63,677 bases of DNA, taken from assembly GCA_947382625.1 (NCBI GenBank), contig CANDAG010000022.1:1-63677 (forward strand), given 5' to 3'. Below, piece by piece: positions 34,901 through 43,581 of the stretch. The translations under genes were made by a program, and so were the position numbers. Numbering within the stretch: position 1 is the first letter of the stretch; every line of letters begins with the position of its first letter. The notes under the pieces are model-generated. The model was given only the letters and a program-made list of their open reading frames with translations, searched no databases and was not told where the DNA came from. Origin of the DNA: an uncultured Lachnospiraceae bacterium (GTDB lineage Bacteria; Bacillota; Clostridia; Lachnospirales; Lachnospiraceae).

Positions 34901-37230
34901 AAAGCTATTTAAGCCTTGTGCCTGTTTCGGGAAAGGTGCGGAAACGGCAGAACCGTATGACGATTTTCTGTATTATCATTTCCGTATTGCTTGTAACTGC
35001 GATTTTCAGTGTTGCAGACATGTTTATTCGGACACAAAGTGAGGAGTTGCAGCATAAGCATGGAAACTGGCATATCAAGTTGGAAAATATCTCTCAGGAA
35101 GCAGCAGAAGAAATCCGCCAGCACCCGGATGTTGCAGCTATCGGCTGGTCGGAAATATTTAACGCAGATGTAGACCAGCCTTATTATATCGGAGAGAAAA
35201 AAGCTGCATTATACGGTACTGACAGTACTTATCTGGCAGAGCTTGTTAATGCCCTTGAAGAAGGCTCTCTGCCGCAGAGTGACAATGATATTATGCTTAG
35301 TTCCAATGCGAAACTTGCGTTAGACGTAAAGATTGGCGATTATGTGACCGTAAAGACACCTTCGGAGAATAGGGATTTTAAGGTATGCGGTTTCGGTTCG
35401 GATGATGCAGAGTATTATCGGGATCAGACATATATGGTTGCTGTCTATATGATGCGGGATGCATATATTTCGATCATGGAACAAAACAATATCCCAATCA
35501 ATCCAGTCTGTTACATTCAGTTTCAGGATGTGTCAAAGGCATCCGGTATTATGGCGGAAATCAGACAGCAGTATTATTTGCCGGAGGAGGATATTTCGGA
35601 AAATACGGCAATTATGGGGCTCGCCGGACAAAGCAGCAATGAATCCATGCATAATATTTACGGAATAGCGGCAGTCTTATTTATTTTGGTATTATTGGCT
35701 GGCGTACTGATGATTTCCGGCAGTATGAACAGCAATGTGGCGCAGCGGACAAAATTCTTTGGAATGATGCGCTGTATTGGTGCAAGCCGTCAGCAGATTA
35801 TCCGGTATGTACGGCTGGAAGCGTTAAATTGGTGCAAAACGGCTGTGCCTGTTGGGTTGATCATAGGTACGGCAATCGAATGGGGCATTTGTGCATTGCT
35901 CCGCTATGGGATTGGCGGTGAATTTGCCGCTATGCCGGTATTTGCCCTCAGCCCTGTTGGACTGATCAGTGGGGCGATGGTTGGAATTGTAACTGTCCTG
36001 CTGGCGGCGCAGTCACCTGCGAAACATGCATCTAAGGTTTCTCCGATGGCAGCGGTTTCCGGAAATGTGGATACGGCACTTTCTGTACACCATACAACAA
36101 AACGGAATATCAGAAACATTGAAAGGACATTGGGTATCCACCATGCAACAGCATCTAAGAAAAACTGGTTTTTATTGACAGCCAGCTTTTCACTCAGTAT
36201 TATACTGTTTCTCTGTATTTCCGTAGGGTTGGATTTTGCGTATGAACTGATGCCCTCCGTAAATCGGTCATGGCAGCCGGATATTACCCTTACAGGCTAT
36301 GCAAATGAGCGTGTACTGGATCGGAGTTTAAGTGATGCTATCAGCGGGATTGCCGGTGTAGAGCTTATTTGGGGCAGTTCCTACATGGAGAATGTTCCGG
36401 CTGCTTCTTCAGGGCAGGAAATCGATCATGTCAATATAACGTCATACAGTGAGTATATGCTGGACTGTGCAGAGGATAGCCTTGTGCAGGGAAATTTATC
36501 GGAAGTTTATGGGGATGTCGGCAAGGCTATGACTGTTTTAAATAAAGATAATCCGATAAAAGTTGGAGACATCATTCAGGTAGCGGGACAGGAGATTGAA
36601 GTTGTATGTGGCATATCCAGCGGGCTGTATCCCGGCGAGTACAGCATAATCTGCTCACAGGAAACGTTTGCCCGGCTGACAGGGGAAGAAAATTACAGTA
36701 TGATAGGAATACAATTAAGCAGCAAGGCTACGGATGAAACGGTAAAGCAGATTAACAGTCTTGCGGGAAGCGATGTTATTTTTACGGATGAGCGTCAGCG
36801 TAATCAGGAAGATGCCAATACCTATCTGGCTGTGAAATTTCTGTTGTATAGTTTTATGGCAATCATTGCCATGATTACGCTGTTTAATATTATCAACAGC
36901 ATTTCCATGAGTGTAACTGCCCGGATAAAGCAGTATGGAGCTATGAGGGCGGTTGGTATGGATGGGGAACAGCTTACCCGGATGATTGGTGCGGAAGCCT
37001 TTACTTACGCTATCTCTGGGCTTATAGTTGGCAGTGGTACAGGAATTGCTCTAAGCCGCTTTTTGTATGTGAAATTGGTTACACGGTTTTTTGGAAGCCA
37101 GTGGAGTTTGCCGATTGTTCTGATTGCTATTATTCTTGTATTCGATATTGCTTCTGCTGCATTAGCGGTATATGCACCCGCAAAGCGGATCAGAGATATG
37201 CCGATTACTGCAACTATTAATGAATTGTAA
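34897..37230 (+). CDS. FtsX-like ABC transporter permease
   Basis: 777 residues with two FtsX/MacB-type units: a first membrane segment near 25-45, a large extracytoplasmic domain, three segments between about 255 and 370, one near 425-445, a second outer domain, and three segments near 650-770. Motifs like FGMMRCIGASRQQIIRYV and YGAMRAVGMDGEQLTRM mark the coupling regions. ATG 34897 follows GGGGAGG by eight bases and overlaps the ATPase stop. The gene is intact although its ATPase partner is damaged. Composition is more AT-rich than the flanks, suggesting acquisition by transfer. Confidence 0.88.
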   Translation: MKSYLSLVPVSGKVRKRQNRMTIFCIIISVLLVTAIFSVADMFIRTQSEELQHKHGNWHIKLENISQEAAEEIRQHPDVAAIGWSEIFNADVDQPYYIGEKKAALYGTDSTYLAELVNALEEGSLPQSDNDIMLSSNAKLALDVKIGDYVTVKTPSENRDFKVCGFGSDDAEYYRDQTYMVAVYMMRDAYISIMEQNNIPINPVCYIQFQDVSKASGIMAEIRQQYYLPEEDISENTAIMGLAGQSSNESMHNIYGIAAVLFILVLLAGVLMISGSMNSNVAQRTKFFGMMRCIGASRQQIIRYVRLEALNWCKTAVPVGLIIGTAIEWGICALLRYGIGGEFAAMPVFALSPVGLISGAMVGIVTVLLAAQSPAKHASKVSPMAAVSGNVDTALSVHHTTKRNIRNIERTLGIHHATASKKNWFLLTASFSLSIILFLCISVGLDFAYELMPSVNRSWQPDITLTGYANERVLDRSLSDAISGIAGVELIWGSSYMENVPAASSGQEIDHVNITSYSEYMLDCAEDSLVQGNLSEVYGDVGKAMTVLNKDNPIKVGDIIQVAGQEIEVVCGISSGLYPGEYSIICSQETFARLTGEENYSMIGIQLSSKATDETVKQINSLAGSDVIFTDERQRNQEDANTYLAVKFLLYSFMAIIAMITLFNIINSISMSVTARIKQYGAMRAVGMDGEQLTRMIGAEAFTYAISGLIVGSGTGIALSRFLYVKLVTRFFGSQWSLPIVLIAIILVFDIASAALAVYAPAKRIRDMPITATINEL

Positions 37231-37301
37231 TATGAAAAATCACCTAAATTGGGAAAAACTCAGCGATATAATCGCACATTAGAAAAGATATGCACTATGT
37301 A

Positions 37302-37339
37302 GACATACGGACAGTCCGCGGAGCGTACTGTCCGTTGTT
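37302..37339 (-). repeat. 38-bp palindromic repeat, copy 4, also the permease terminator
   Basis: On the minus strand it begins AACAACGGACAG with core GCTCCGCGGA. On the plus strand it forms ACGGACAGT / ACTGTCCGT followed by TGTTTG, a usable terminator for the permease gene. Confidence 0.7.
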
Positions 37340-37352
37340 TGTGAAAAAACAG

Positions 37353-37381
37353 TTGACATTTTTCAGCTAAAGGAATAATAT
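37353..37381 (+). promoter_or_regulatory. promoter of the metal resistance operon
   Basis: TTGACA (37353-37358) and TAATAT (37376-37381) are 17 bases apart, close to consensus. The -10 box overlaps the operator that follows. Confidence 0.85.
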
Positions 37382-37412
37382 AAACATATGAACAATTGCT
37401 CATATGTTTATA
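37379..37412. promoter_or_regulatory. SmtB/CzrA-type operator
   Basis: Perfect 13-bp inverted arms TATAAACATATGA / TCATATGTTTATA around ACAATTGC. The inner ATATGA-ACA...TGC-TCATAT fits the 12-2-12 operator known for zinc and cadmium ArsR-family repressors. It covers the -10 box and start site, so repressor binding should block transcription until metal is bound. Confidence 0.85.
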
Positions 37413-37428
37413 GAAAGGCGGTGATCAT

Positions 37429-37788
37429 TTGGCGATCAATGAAGTAGAATGCTGCGAGACCTATCAGACCCATGAAGAGCTTCTGGCGCTTGTAAATGCC
37501 AAGATGCCGGACGAGGATAAGCTCTACGATCTGGCGGAGCTGTTTAAGGTTTTTGGGGATTCCACCAGGATACGGATCCTGTATGTGCTGTTTGAGGCCG
37601 AGGTATGTGTGTGTGATCTGGCCGAGGCGCTGCATATGACCCAATCGGCGATCTCCCATCAGCTGAAGATCCTGAAGCAGTCCAGGCTGGTGAAGAGCAG
37701 AAGGGAAGGAAAGTCAGTGTTTTATTCTCTGGCGGATGGCCATGTGAGAACGATCATTGCCCAGGGAAGAGAACATCTTGATGAGTAA
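37429..37788 (+). CDS. ArsR/SmtB-family metal-sensing repressor
   Basis: 119 residues with a winged helix-turn-helix (VCVCDLAEALHMTQSAISHQ). The alpha-5 zinc site is complete as D-x-H-x10-H-x2-E in DGHVRTIIAQGREHLDE. An alpha-3-type CVC motif and two adjacent cysteines near the N-terminus (ECCE) could make a second, CadC-like site for soft metals. Start is TTG 37429, behind AAAGGCGGTGATC, a near perfect match to the 16S tail. It should repress its own operon through the operator at 37379. Confidence 0.9.
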   Translation: MAINEVECCETYQTHEELLALVNAKMPDEDKLYDLAELFKVFGDSTRIRILYVLFEAEVCVCDLAEALHMTQSAISHQLKILKQSRLVKSRREGKSVFYSLADGHVRTIIAQGREHLDE

Positions 37789-37818
37789 GAGAATGAATTT
37801 AAGAAAGGATGAAAGAAA

Positions 37819-38037
37819 ATGAAGAAGAAATTTAAGCTGGAGGATTTAGATTGTGCCAACTGTGCAGCCAAGATGGAGGATGCCATAAAGAAGATCGCGG
37901 GAGTAAATGATGCAAATGTCAGCTTTCTTGCACAGAAAATGACCATTGACGCTGAGGATGACAGATTTGACGAGATCATGAAGGAAGTGGTAAAGGTTTG
38001 TGCAAAGGTGGAGCCTGACTGTAAGATATTGATGTAA
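37819..38037 (+). CDS. heavy-metal-associated (HMA) domain protein
   Basis: A 72-residue single ferredoxin-like HMA domain with the metal motif DCANC at 11-15. The ATPase that follows has no HMA domain of its own, so this looks like its detached metal-binding module. AAGGATG-type Shine-Dalgarno; 30 bases behind the repressor gene. Confidence 0.88.
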   Translation: MKKKFKLEDLDCANCAAKMEDAIKKIAGVNDANVSFLAQKMTIDAEDDRFDEIMKEVVKVCAKVEPDCKILM

Positions 38038-38056
38038 CCGGAAAGAGGGATTTATT

Positions 38057-39925
38057 ATGACAAAGAAACAACAGAAGATGCTTGTCCGCATTATCATTGC
38101 GGCAGTCCTTTTTACAGGTTTGTTTGTCTGCGGGCATGCAGGTTTTCTGGATAGCCTTGAAGATACATGGATCCTGTTTGTGATCTATCTGGTCCCCTAT
38201 CTTGTGATCGGTTATGACATCATCTTTAAAGCGGCAAGAAACATCAGCCACGGACAGGTGTTTGATGAGAACTTCCTGATGATGATCGCAACCTTCGGGG
38301 CTTTTGGGGTAAAAGAGTATTCAGAGGCCGTTGCCGTTATGCTTTTTTACCAGATAGGAGAGCTCTTCCAGAGCTATGCCGTAGGGAAGTCCCGCCAGTC
38401 AATCTCTGATATGATGGATATCTGTCCTGAATATGCCAATATCGAGGAGGATGGAAAGCTTGTCAGGGTGGATCCGGATGAGGTAGAGGTAGGAAGTATT
38501 ATTGTGGTGAAGCCCGGAGAGAGGATACCCCTTGACGGTATTGTGACAGAAGGAGAGTCCCTGATCGATACAGCTGCCCTTACAGGAGAATCTGTTCCCA
38601 GAAAGGCCTCTGTGGGGGATGAGATCGTCAGTGGCTGTGTAAACGGCAGCGGAACCCTTAAGGTGCAGGTGTCAAAGGAGTTTGATGATTCTACTGTGGC
38701 CAAAATATTGGAGCTGGTGGAAAATGCCAGCAGTAAGAAGGCCAGGGTGGAAAATTTTATCACCAGGTTTGCCAGATACTATACGCCTGTTGTGACTGTG
38801 GGTGCAGTGCTGCTGGCTTTTCTGCCCCCGCTTCTTATGGGCGGCGGATGGGCCGAGTGGATCCGGCGGGCATGTATCTTTCTGGTGATCTCCTGTCCCT
38901 GTGCCCTGGTGATCTCTGTTCCTCTGGGATTTTTTGGAGGGATCGGCGCCGCGTCCAGGATCGGTGTCCTGATCAAGGGCAGTAATTATATGGAAGCAGT
39001 GGCAGAGGTGACTACCATTGTCTTTGATAAGACCGGCACATTGACCAAAGGAGAATTTAAGGTTCAGGAGCTTTTGCCGGAGAACTGTACCGGGGAGGAG
39101 CTTCTTGAGCTGGCGGCTTTAGGGGAAGGATATTCTACCCATCCCATCGCAGGCTCCATCAAAGAGGCCTATGGAAAAGAGCCTGATATGACCAGAGTGG
39201 GGCAGGCTGAGGAGATTGCAGGGGAAGGGATCTGTGTCCCTGTGGATGGCAAAGAGGTATTGATCGGAAACGAAAAGCTGATGAGGGCAAGAGGGATTTC
39301 CTGTAAATCCTGTGAAGCTCCGGGCACGGTTGTTTATGTTGCCTGCGAAGGAAAAAGCTGCGGGGTGATCGTCATTGCGGACAGCATTAAGGACGGGGCC
39401 AGAGAGGCCATCAGCAGCATGAGACAGGTGGGGGTTAAAAGATGTGTGATGCTCACCGGAGACAGAAGGCAGGCTGGGGAGGCCGTGGCAGCAGAGCTGG
39501 GGATGGATGAGGTCCATGCGGAGCTTTTGCCGGGAGAGAAGGTTTCCAGAGTGGAAGCGCTTTTAAGCGCCCAGAAGGAAAAAGAAAAGCTTGCCTTTGT
39601 GGGAGACGGGATCAATGACGCTCCGGTTCTGACAAGGGCGGATATCGGTATCGCCATGGGCAGTATGGGAAGTGATGCAGCTATTGAGGCTGCGGATGTG
39701 GTGCTGATGGATGACGATGTGAAAAAGATCGCTGCTGTAGTGCGGATCTGCCGCAAGACCCTTCGGATCGTGAAGCAGAATATCATTTTTGCACTGGCAG
39801 TCAAGGCACTGGTGCTTCTTCTCGGCGCATTTGGCCTTGCCAATATGTGGGAGGCTGTATTTGCCGATGTGGGAGTTTCAGTGATCGCAATCTTGAATTC
39901 CATGCGCGCCCTGAAGGCGGAGTAA
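38057..39925 (+). CDS. cadA: P1B-type zinc/cadmium/lead exporting ATPase
   Basis: 622 residues, no N-terminal HMA domain. The transport motif CPC is at 280-282, the phosphorylated Asp324 in DKTGTLTKG, the TGES actuator motif near 176, HP near 361 and GDGINDAP near 517. The last membrane helices hold the Lys (VKALVLLL) and Asp (FADVGVS) typical of zinc-type pumps. With the SmtB-like repressor this gives an efflux operon for Zn, Cd or Pb rather than copper. Confidence 0.93.
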   Translation: MTKKQQKMLVRIIIAAVLFTGLFVCGHAGFLDSLEDTWILFVIYLVPYLVIGYDIIFKAARNISHGQVFDENFLMMIATFGAFGVKEYSEAVAVMLFYQIGELFQSYAVGKSRQSISDMMDICPEYANIEEDGKLVRVDPDEVEVGSIIVVKPGERIPLDGIVTEGESLIDTAALTGESVPRKASVGDEIVSGCVNGSGTLKVQVSKEFDDSTVAKILELVENASSKKARVENFITRFARYYTPVVTVGAVLLAFLPPLLMGGGWAEWIRRACIFLVISCPCALVISVPLGFFGGIGAASRIGVLIKGSNYMEAVAEVTTIVFDKTGTLTKGEFKVQELLPENCTGEELLELAALGEGYSTHPIAGSIKEAYGKEPDMTRVGQAEEIAGEGICVPVDGKEVLIGNEKLMRARGISCKSCEAPGTVVYVACEGKSCGVIVIADSIKDGAREAISSMRQVGVKRCVMLTGDRRQAGEAVAAELGMDEVHAELLPGEKVSRVEALLSAQKEKEKLAFVGDGINDAPVLTRADIGIAMGSMGSDAAIEAADVVLMDDDVKKIAAVVRICRKTLRIVKQNIIFALAVKALVLLLGAFGLANMWEAVFADVGVSVIAILNSMRALKAE

Positions 39926-39962
39926 ACAACGGATGCCAGGCTCTGCCGACCATCCTTATATT
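39925..39962 (+). repeat. 38-bp palindromic repeat, copy 5
   Basis: Begins with AACAACGGATGCC on the last base of the cadA stop codon, core GCTCTGCCGA, then CATCCTTATATT. The next AACAAC starts exactly 38 bases on, at 39963, and runs into the terminator stem. Confidence 0.75.
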
Positions 39963-39965
39963 AAC

Positions 39966-40018
39966 AACCGGGCTTTAAGACGGATCGGTGTATCGGTCTG
40001 TTTTAAAGCCCGGTTTTG
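39966..40018 (+). terminator. terminator of the metal operon
   Basis: AACCGGGCTTTAA and TTAAAGCCCGGTT pair around a long loop that itself contains GGATCGGTG / TATCGGTC; TTTTG follows. A mobile element was inserted a few bases behind it. Confidence 0.85.
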
Positions 40019-40023
40019 TTACA

Positions 40024-40220
40024 GTAACTATTCAGCCTTCGGCTTCATAGTTACCCTAAATCTGCCCATTTAAAGTGTCTACGCTCCGCTTCGGTCCGTG
40101 CTAAACGAACGTCCACTGGACGTTCAGCACCCTTCGGCGAAGGGGCAGATTCACTCTTGGCTTAAACTACGCTTTCTCACGGACTTTGCAGCAAGTGCAA
40201 AGTCCTGGCTGAATAGTTAC
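40024..40220. mobile_element. 197-bp MITE-like palindromic element, copy B
   Basis: Same 14-bp perfect inverted ends as copy A. TTGTTACA is directly repeated at 40016-40023 and 40221-40228, an 8-bp target duplication. The sequence equals copy A at both sides, but the tip of the central stem holds about 50 extra bases, including GTGCT...AGCAC around GAACGTCC / GGACGTTC. No open frame. Confidence 0.88.
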
Positions 40221-40250
40221 TTGTTACATTCCATTGCTTCAAAAACTATC

Positions 40251-40280
40251 TTGAAGGTTTCCGTTCCGCTATGATAGAAT
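40251..40280 (+). promoter_or_regulatory. promoter TTGAAG-18-TAGAAT
   Basis: The -10 is extended (TGA before TAGAAT). It lies 23 bases behind mobile element copy B and about 80 bases before the secreted protein gene. Confidence 0.6.
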
Positions 40281-40357
40281 AGAAGCAGCTGTGAAGGTTA
40301 CTTACCAGTTACGAATGGAAATTCACATGAGGCACAGAAATATAGGAAGCAGAAGAT

Positions 40358-41497
40358 ATGCGAAACAAAAGAACGGGCATTTTGATCAATAAGGCGGCGC
40401 GCGGAGTGTGGAGGTGTCTGATGATCAGCATATGGCTGGTGCTGTTACTGGCGTCTCCCGCCGATGCATATGCACAGGAGGATGAGGATTCCAAAGCCCT
40501 TTTAGCCGCTTATGAGGATTATCAGCAGCGTTTTTCGCGGATAGAAGACCGTACCCAGATAGAAAACGAAGGATTCAGGGTGATAGAGGAACAGATCTTT
40601 CCCATAGAGTTTAGGGGCTATGGAGAGGTTTCCATGATCCCGGCATTAGACAGAAGGTACCACAGGCTGGCTCTTTTTTTTGCGGATGAGAGTGGTCAGG
40701 TGGTGTATAAGACGGACCAGTTAGAGGCCAATAACCGGAACAGGGGGCAGATGCGGCAGCCTATCAGGGAGCTGGCGGCGGTTTCCTTCCAGGACCTTGA
40801 CGGGGACGGGCTGATGGACATTATTTTGATCACCACCTGTGTGAATGACAGAGGAGATTATGCGGGGAAGCCCTATAAGATCGGAGATGTGCTGTTCCAG
40901 AGCGGCCAGGGCTTTTACTGGGATTACCGTCTGTCCGATAAGATCAATCGGTTCAGCATGAATAAAAGCGTGGAGAGTATTGCCGCCTTTGTAAAGGAAG
41001 GGAAATCTACGGAGTTTCTTTATACGGCAGCTACCAAGAGGGAGCTTGTGAGAAAAGGTTTTGTGATCGCCCAGGAGCAGTGCTATTTCCGACAGTTCGA
41101 AAAGCTCGGTAAGCTGGAGGTGGTGCCGGGGACCTATACCATGGCTGATTTTGCTACCTTTATGATCTATCTGATCAACGAGGAAGGTTATATTGTGTGG
41201 AGTCTGCAGCCCATGGGGGATTATGATAATCTTTATGCCCTTAAGGGGATCACCTGCAGGGATATTGACGGAGACGGGATGAAGGATATCCTGGTGCTGG
41301 CCCGTTACAGCTATGAGGGAGAGCAGAATGAGCTTCTGGCTGAAAACGACTATGCCATTTATTACCAGCGTACCGGAGGCTTCTATGAGGATACGGAAAT
41401 CAAGGAGCAGTATCCATGCAGTGAAGAGGATACAGTTGCAGGGCTGGTGGAAAAGGCCCGGAGCTTTTGGGGATGGAAAGTGGAAGGGGACGGATAA
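40358..41497 (+). CDS. secreted protein with two FG-GAP/VCBS-like calcium loops
   Basis: 379 residues with a signal peptide (basic start, hydrophobic 18-33, probable cleavage after ADAYA). Two DxDGDGxxDI loops (DLDGDGLMDI and DIDGDGMKDI), each with the same following beta strand, mark integrin-like or VCBS-type repeats that bind calcium. No catalytic motif was seen. It begins a tightly packed four-gene unit with a two-component system and an anchored protein, so it may be the extracellular input for the kinase. That role is inference. Confidence 0.75.
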   Translation: MRNKRTGILINKAARGVWRCLMISIWLVLLLASPADAYAQEDEDSKALLAAYEDYQQRFSRIEDRTQIENEGFRVIEEQIFPIEFRGYGEVSMIPALDRRYHRLALFFADESGQVVYKTDQLEANNRNRGQMRQPIRELAAVSFQDLDGDGLMDIILITTCVNDRGDYAGKPYKIGDVLFQSGQGFYWDYRLSDKINRFSMNKSVESIAAFVKEGKSTEFLYTAATKRELVRKGFVIAQEQCYFRQFEKLGKLEVVPGTYTMADFATFMIYLINEEGYIVWSLQPMGDYDNLYALKGITCRDIDGDGMKDILVLARYSYEGEQNELLAENDYAIYYQRTGGFYEDTEIKEQYPCSEEDTVAGLVEKARSFWGWKVEGDG

Positions 41498-41500
41498 AGA

Positions 41501-42160
41501 ATGATAAAAATACTGATCGTAGATGATGAGAAATCTATATGTGATCTGATCGATTTAAATCTGTCGGCGTCGGGCTATCACTGTCAGAGCGTGCAGAACG
41601 GGCTGGATGCCATTGACCTGATAGAAAAGGAAAGCTTTGATCTTATCCTGTTGGATATCATGCTGCCGGGGGCGGACGGCTATGACGTGATGGAATACAT
41701 ACGTCCTTTAAAGATCCCGGTGATCTTTATTACGGCAAAGCATGAGGTAAAGGACAGGGTAAAGGGACTGAAGCTGGGGGCGGATGATTATCTGGTCAAG
41801 CCCTTTGACGTGGTGGAGCTGGTGGCCCGGGTGGAGGCGGTGCTGCGCCGCTATAATAAGACGGAAAAGCAGCTTACGGCAGGAGATGTGGTAGTGGATG
41901 TGGAGGCCCGCAGGGTTTTGAAGGATGGAAAGCCTGTGGTGCTCACCAACAAAGAATTCGGCCTGCTGGTGCTTTTTATACAGAACAAAAATGTGGCGTT
42001 GTTTCGTGAAACCTTATACGAAAAGGTATGGGAGGATGAGTATATCAGCGACAGCCGTACTTTAGACCTCCATGTACAGCGTCTTCGAAAGAAACTTGGA
42101 TGGGAGCAGAATCTGGTAGCTGTTTATAAGGTGGGCTACCGGCTAGAGGTGCCGCAATGA
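41501..42160 (+). CDS. OmpR/PhoB-family response regulator
   Basis: 219 residues. Receiver with Asp52 (LLDIMLPGADG), Thr in FITAKHE and Lys in LVKPFD, then a winged-helix effector with VLTNKEFGLLVLF and SRTLDLHVQRLRKKL. It overlaps the kinase gene by ATGA. Proteins of this family bind tandem half-sites at about 11-bp spacing; such an array is at 44426-44491. Confidence 0.95.
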   Translation: MIKILIVDDEKSICDLIDLNLSASGYHCQSVQNGLDAIDLIEKESFDLILLDIMLPGADGYDVMEYIRPLKIPVIFITAKHEVKDRVKGLKLGADDYLVKPFDVVELVARVEAVLRRYNKTEKQLTAGDVVVDVEARRVLKDGKPVVLTNKEFGLLVLFIQNKNVALFRETLYEKVWEDEYISDSRTLDLHVQRLRKKLGWEQNLVAVYKVGYRLEVPQ

Positions 42161-43581
42161 AATTTTCTTCAAAGCTGCTGATATGCACCATGATCGTTAT
42201 GGCGATCGCACTGGGCTTCAGCGGGTTTTATTTTGTGAACAGTGTGTTTGAGATCTCTCTTGAACGGGAGGCCGGGCAGGCTCTGGATGAAAACAGTATT
42301 CTCTGCTTTGCTTTTGAGACTGCCGCTTTAAATGTGCCTGCCAAATATGACGTACTTCAGGATAACACGGTGGAGCAGCTTGCCTCAAAGCTGGAATCCT
42401 CCAGCCAGAGCGCCAGCCGCATGCTCAGGATCTCCAATGAGGAAAAGGAGACCCTTTATGCCAGCGACGGGTTTGAAACGGATGATGAGCTGCTTGCACA
42501 GACACAGGCAGGCACAAAGGCTTACCGGACGATCTGCTTAAACGGGCATTACTATATCCAGACCGGAAGTACGGTAAACGCTCTGGACCGGGTTTTGTAT
42601 CTGGAGACCCTGCGGGATGTGTCGGTGGTCTTCGATGAAAGAGCTCTGGGCTTTCGGGTATACCGGCGGGTGACGGTGGCCATGCTTCTTTTTGGAATGG
42701 CGGCCATGCTTCTGATCTCCTTTTTGCTCACCAAGCCGATCCGTCTGCTGACAAGAGCCACCAAGAAGATGGCGGCGGGAGATTATGCTTATCGTGCCAA
42801 AAAGATCAGCAATGACGAGCTGGGGCAGCTTACCCTTGATTTTAATCATATGGCGGAGGCTCTGGAAGAGAACATGGGTAAGCTGGAGGATGAGATCCAG
42901 GCAAAGGAGGACTTTGTGGGAGCCTTTGCCCATGAGCTGAAGACGCCCCTTACGGCGATCATCGGGTATGCGGATATGCTCCGTTCCCGGAAGCTGGATG
43001 AGGAAAAAAGCCTTCTGTCTGCCAATTACATCTATACTGAGGGCAAACGGCTGGAGGCCATGTCCATCCGGCTTTTGGATATCATGGTCACAAGACACGG
43101 ACAGGCTCAGTTTCAGGAGGTACAGGCGGAAAGCCTTTTCCAGTATCTGCAGGGAATGTTCCGGACCAACGAAGATATGGAATTCGTCTATTCCTTTGAC
43201 AAGGCTATGGTCTGGGCGGAAAGCAATCTGATCATTACCGTGCTGATCAATCTTCTGGATAATGCCTGCAAGGCCTCGGAACCGGGCAGTATCATTGAGA
43301 TCAGAGGGATCTCCAGGGCGGATGGCTATCTTTTTCAGGTAGAGGATCATGGTATGGGTATCCCGGAGGGAGAGCTTTTGAAGATCACCAAGGCCTTTTA
43401 TATGGTGGACAAATCCAGGGCAAGAGAGCGGAACGGCGCAGGCCTTGGCCTGGCGCTCTGCACGGAGATCCTGTCCCTTCACCACAGCAGCCTGTCTATA
43501 GAGAGCAAACTGGGAGAGGGGACCTGCATCGGCTTTCTTTTGCCTGGGAAGGATTCTGAAGGGGGGCAGGAGAAGTCATGA
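42157..43581 (+). CDS. sensor histidine kinase
   Basis: 474 residues: membrane segment about 5-27, outer sensor region about 28-170, second segment about 172-192, HAMP, HisKA with His259 in AFAHELKTPLTAI, HATPase with INLLDNACKAS, VEDHGMGIP and GAGLGLALCTEI. All motifs intact. Coupled to the regulator before and the anchored protein after it by ATGA overlaps. Confidence 0.94.
   Translation: MKFSSKLLICTMIVMAIALGFSGFYFVNSVFEISLEREAGQALDENSILCFAFETAALNVPAKYDVLQDNTVEQLASKLESSSQSASRMLRISNEEKETLYASDGFETDDELLAQTQAGTKAYRTICLNGHYYIQTGSTVNALDRVLYLETLRDVSVVFDERALGFRVYRRVTVAMLLFGMAAMLLISFLLTKPIRLLTRATKKMAAGDYAYRAKKISNDELGQLTLDFNHMAEALEENMGKLEDEIQAKEDFVGAFAHELKTPLTAIIGYADMLRSRKLDEEKSLLSANYIYTEGKRLEAMSIRLLDIMVTRHGQAQFQEVQAESLFQYLQGMFRTNEDMEFVYSFDKAMVWAESNLIITVLINLLDNACKASEPGSIIEIRGISRADGYLFQVEDHGMGIPEGELLKITKAFYMVDKSRARERNGAGLGLALCTEILSLHHSSLSIESKLGEGTCIGFLLPGKDSEGGQEKS

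Noticed and set aside
40285-40312. GGTTAC and AGTTAC near the secreted protein gene, as a further mini element
   Set aside because: No GTAA end in the opposite orientation and no 8-bp duplication could be found.
42538-43485. Open frame of 315 codons opposite the histidine kinase gene
   Set aside because: Shadow of a certain gene; no domain, no ribosome binding site.
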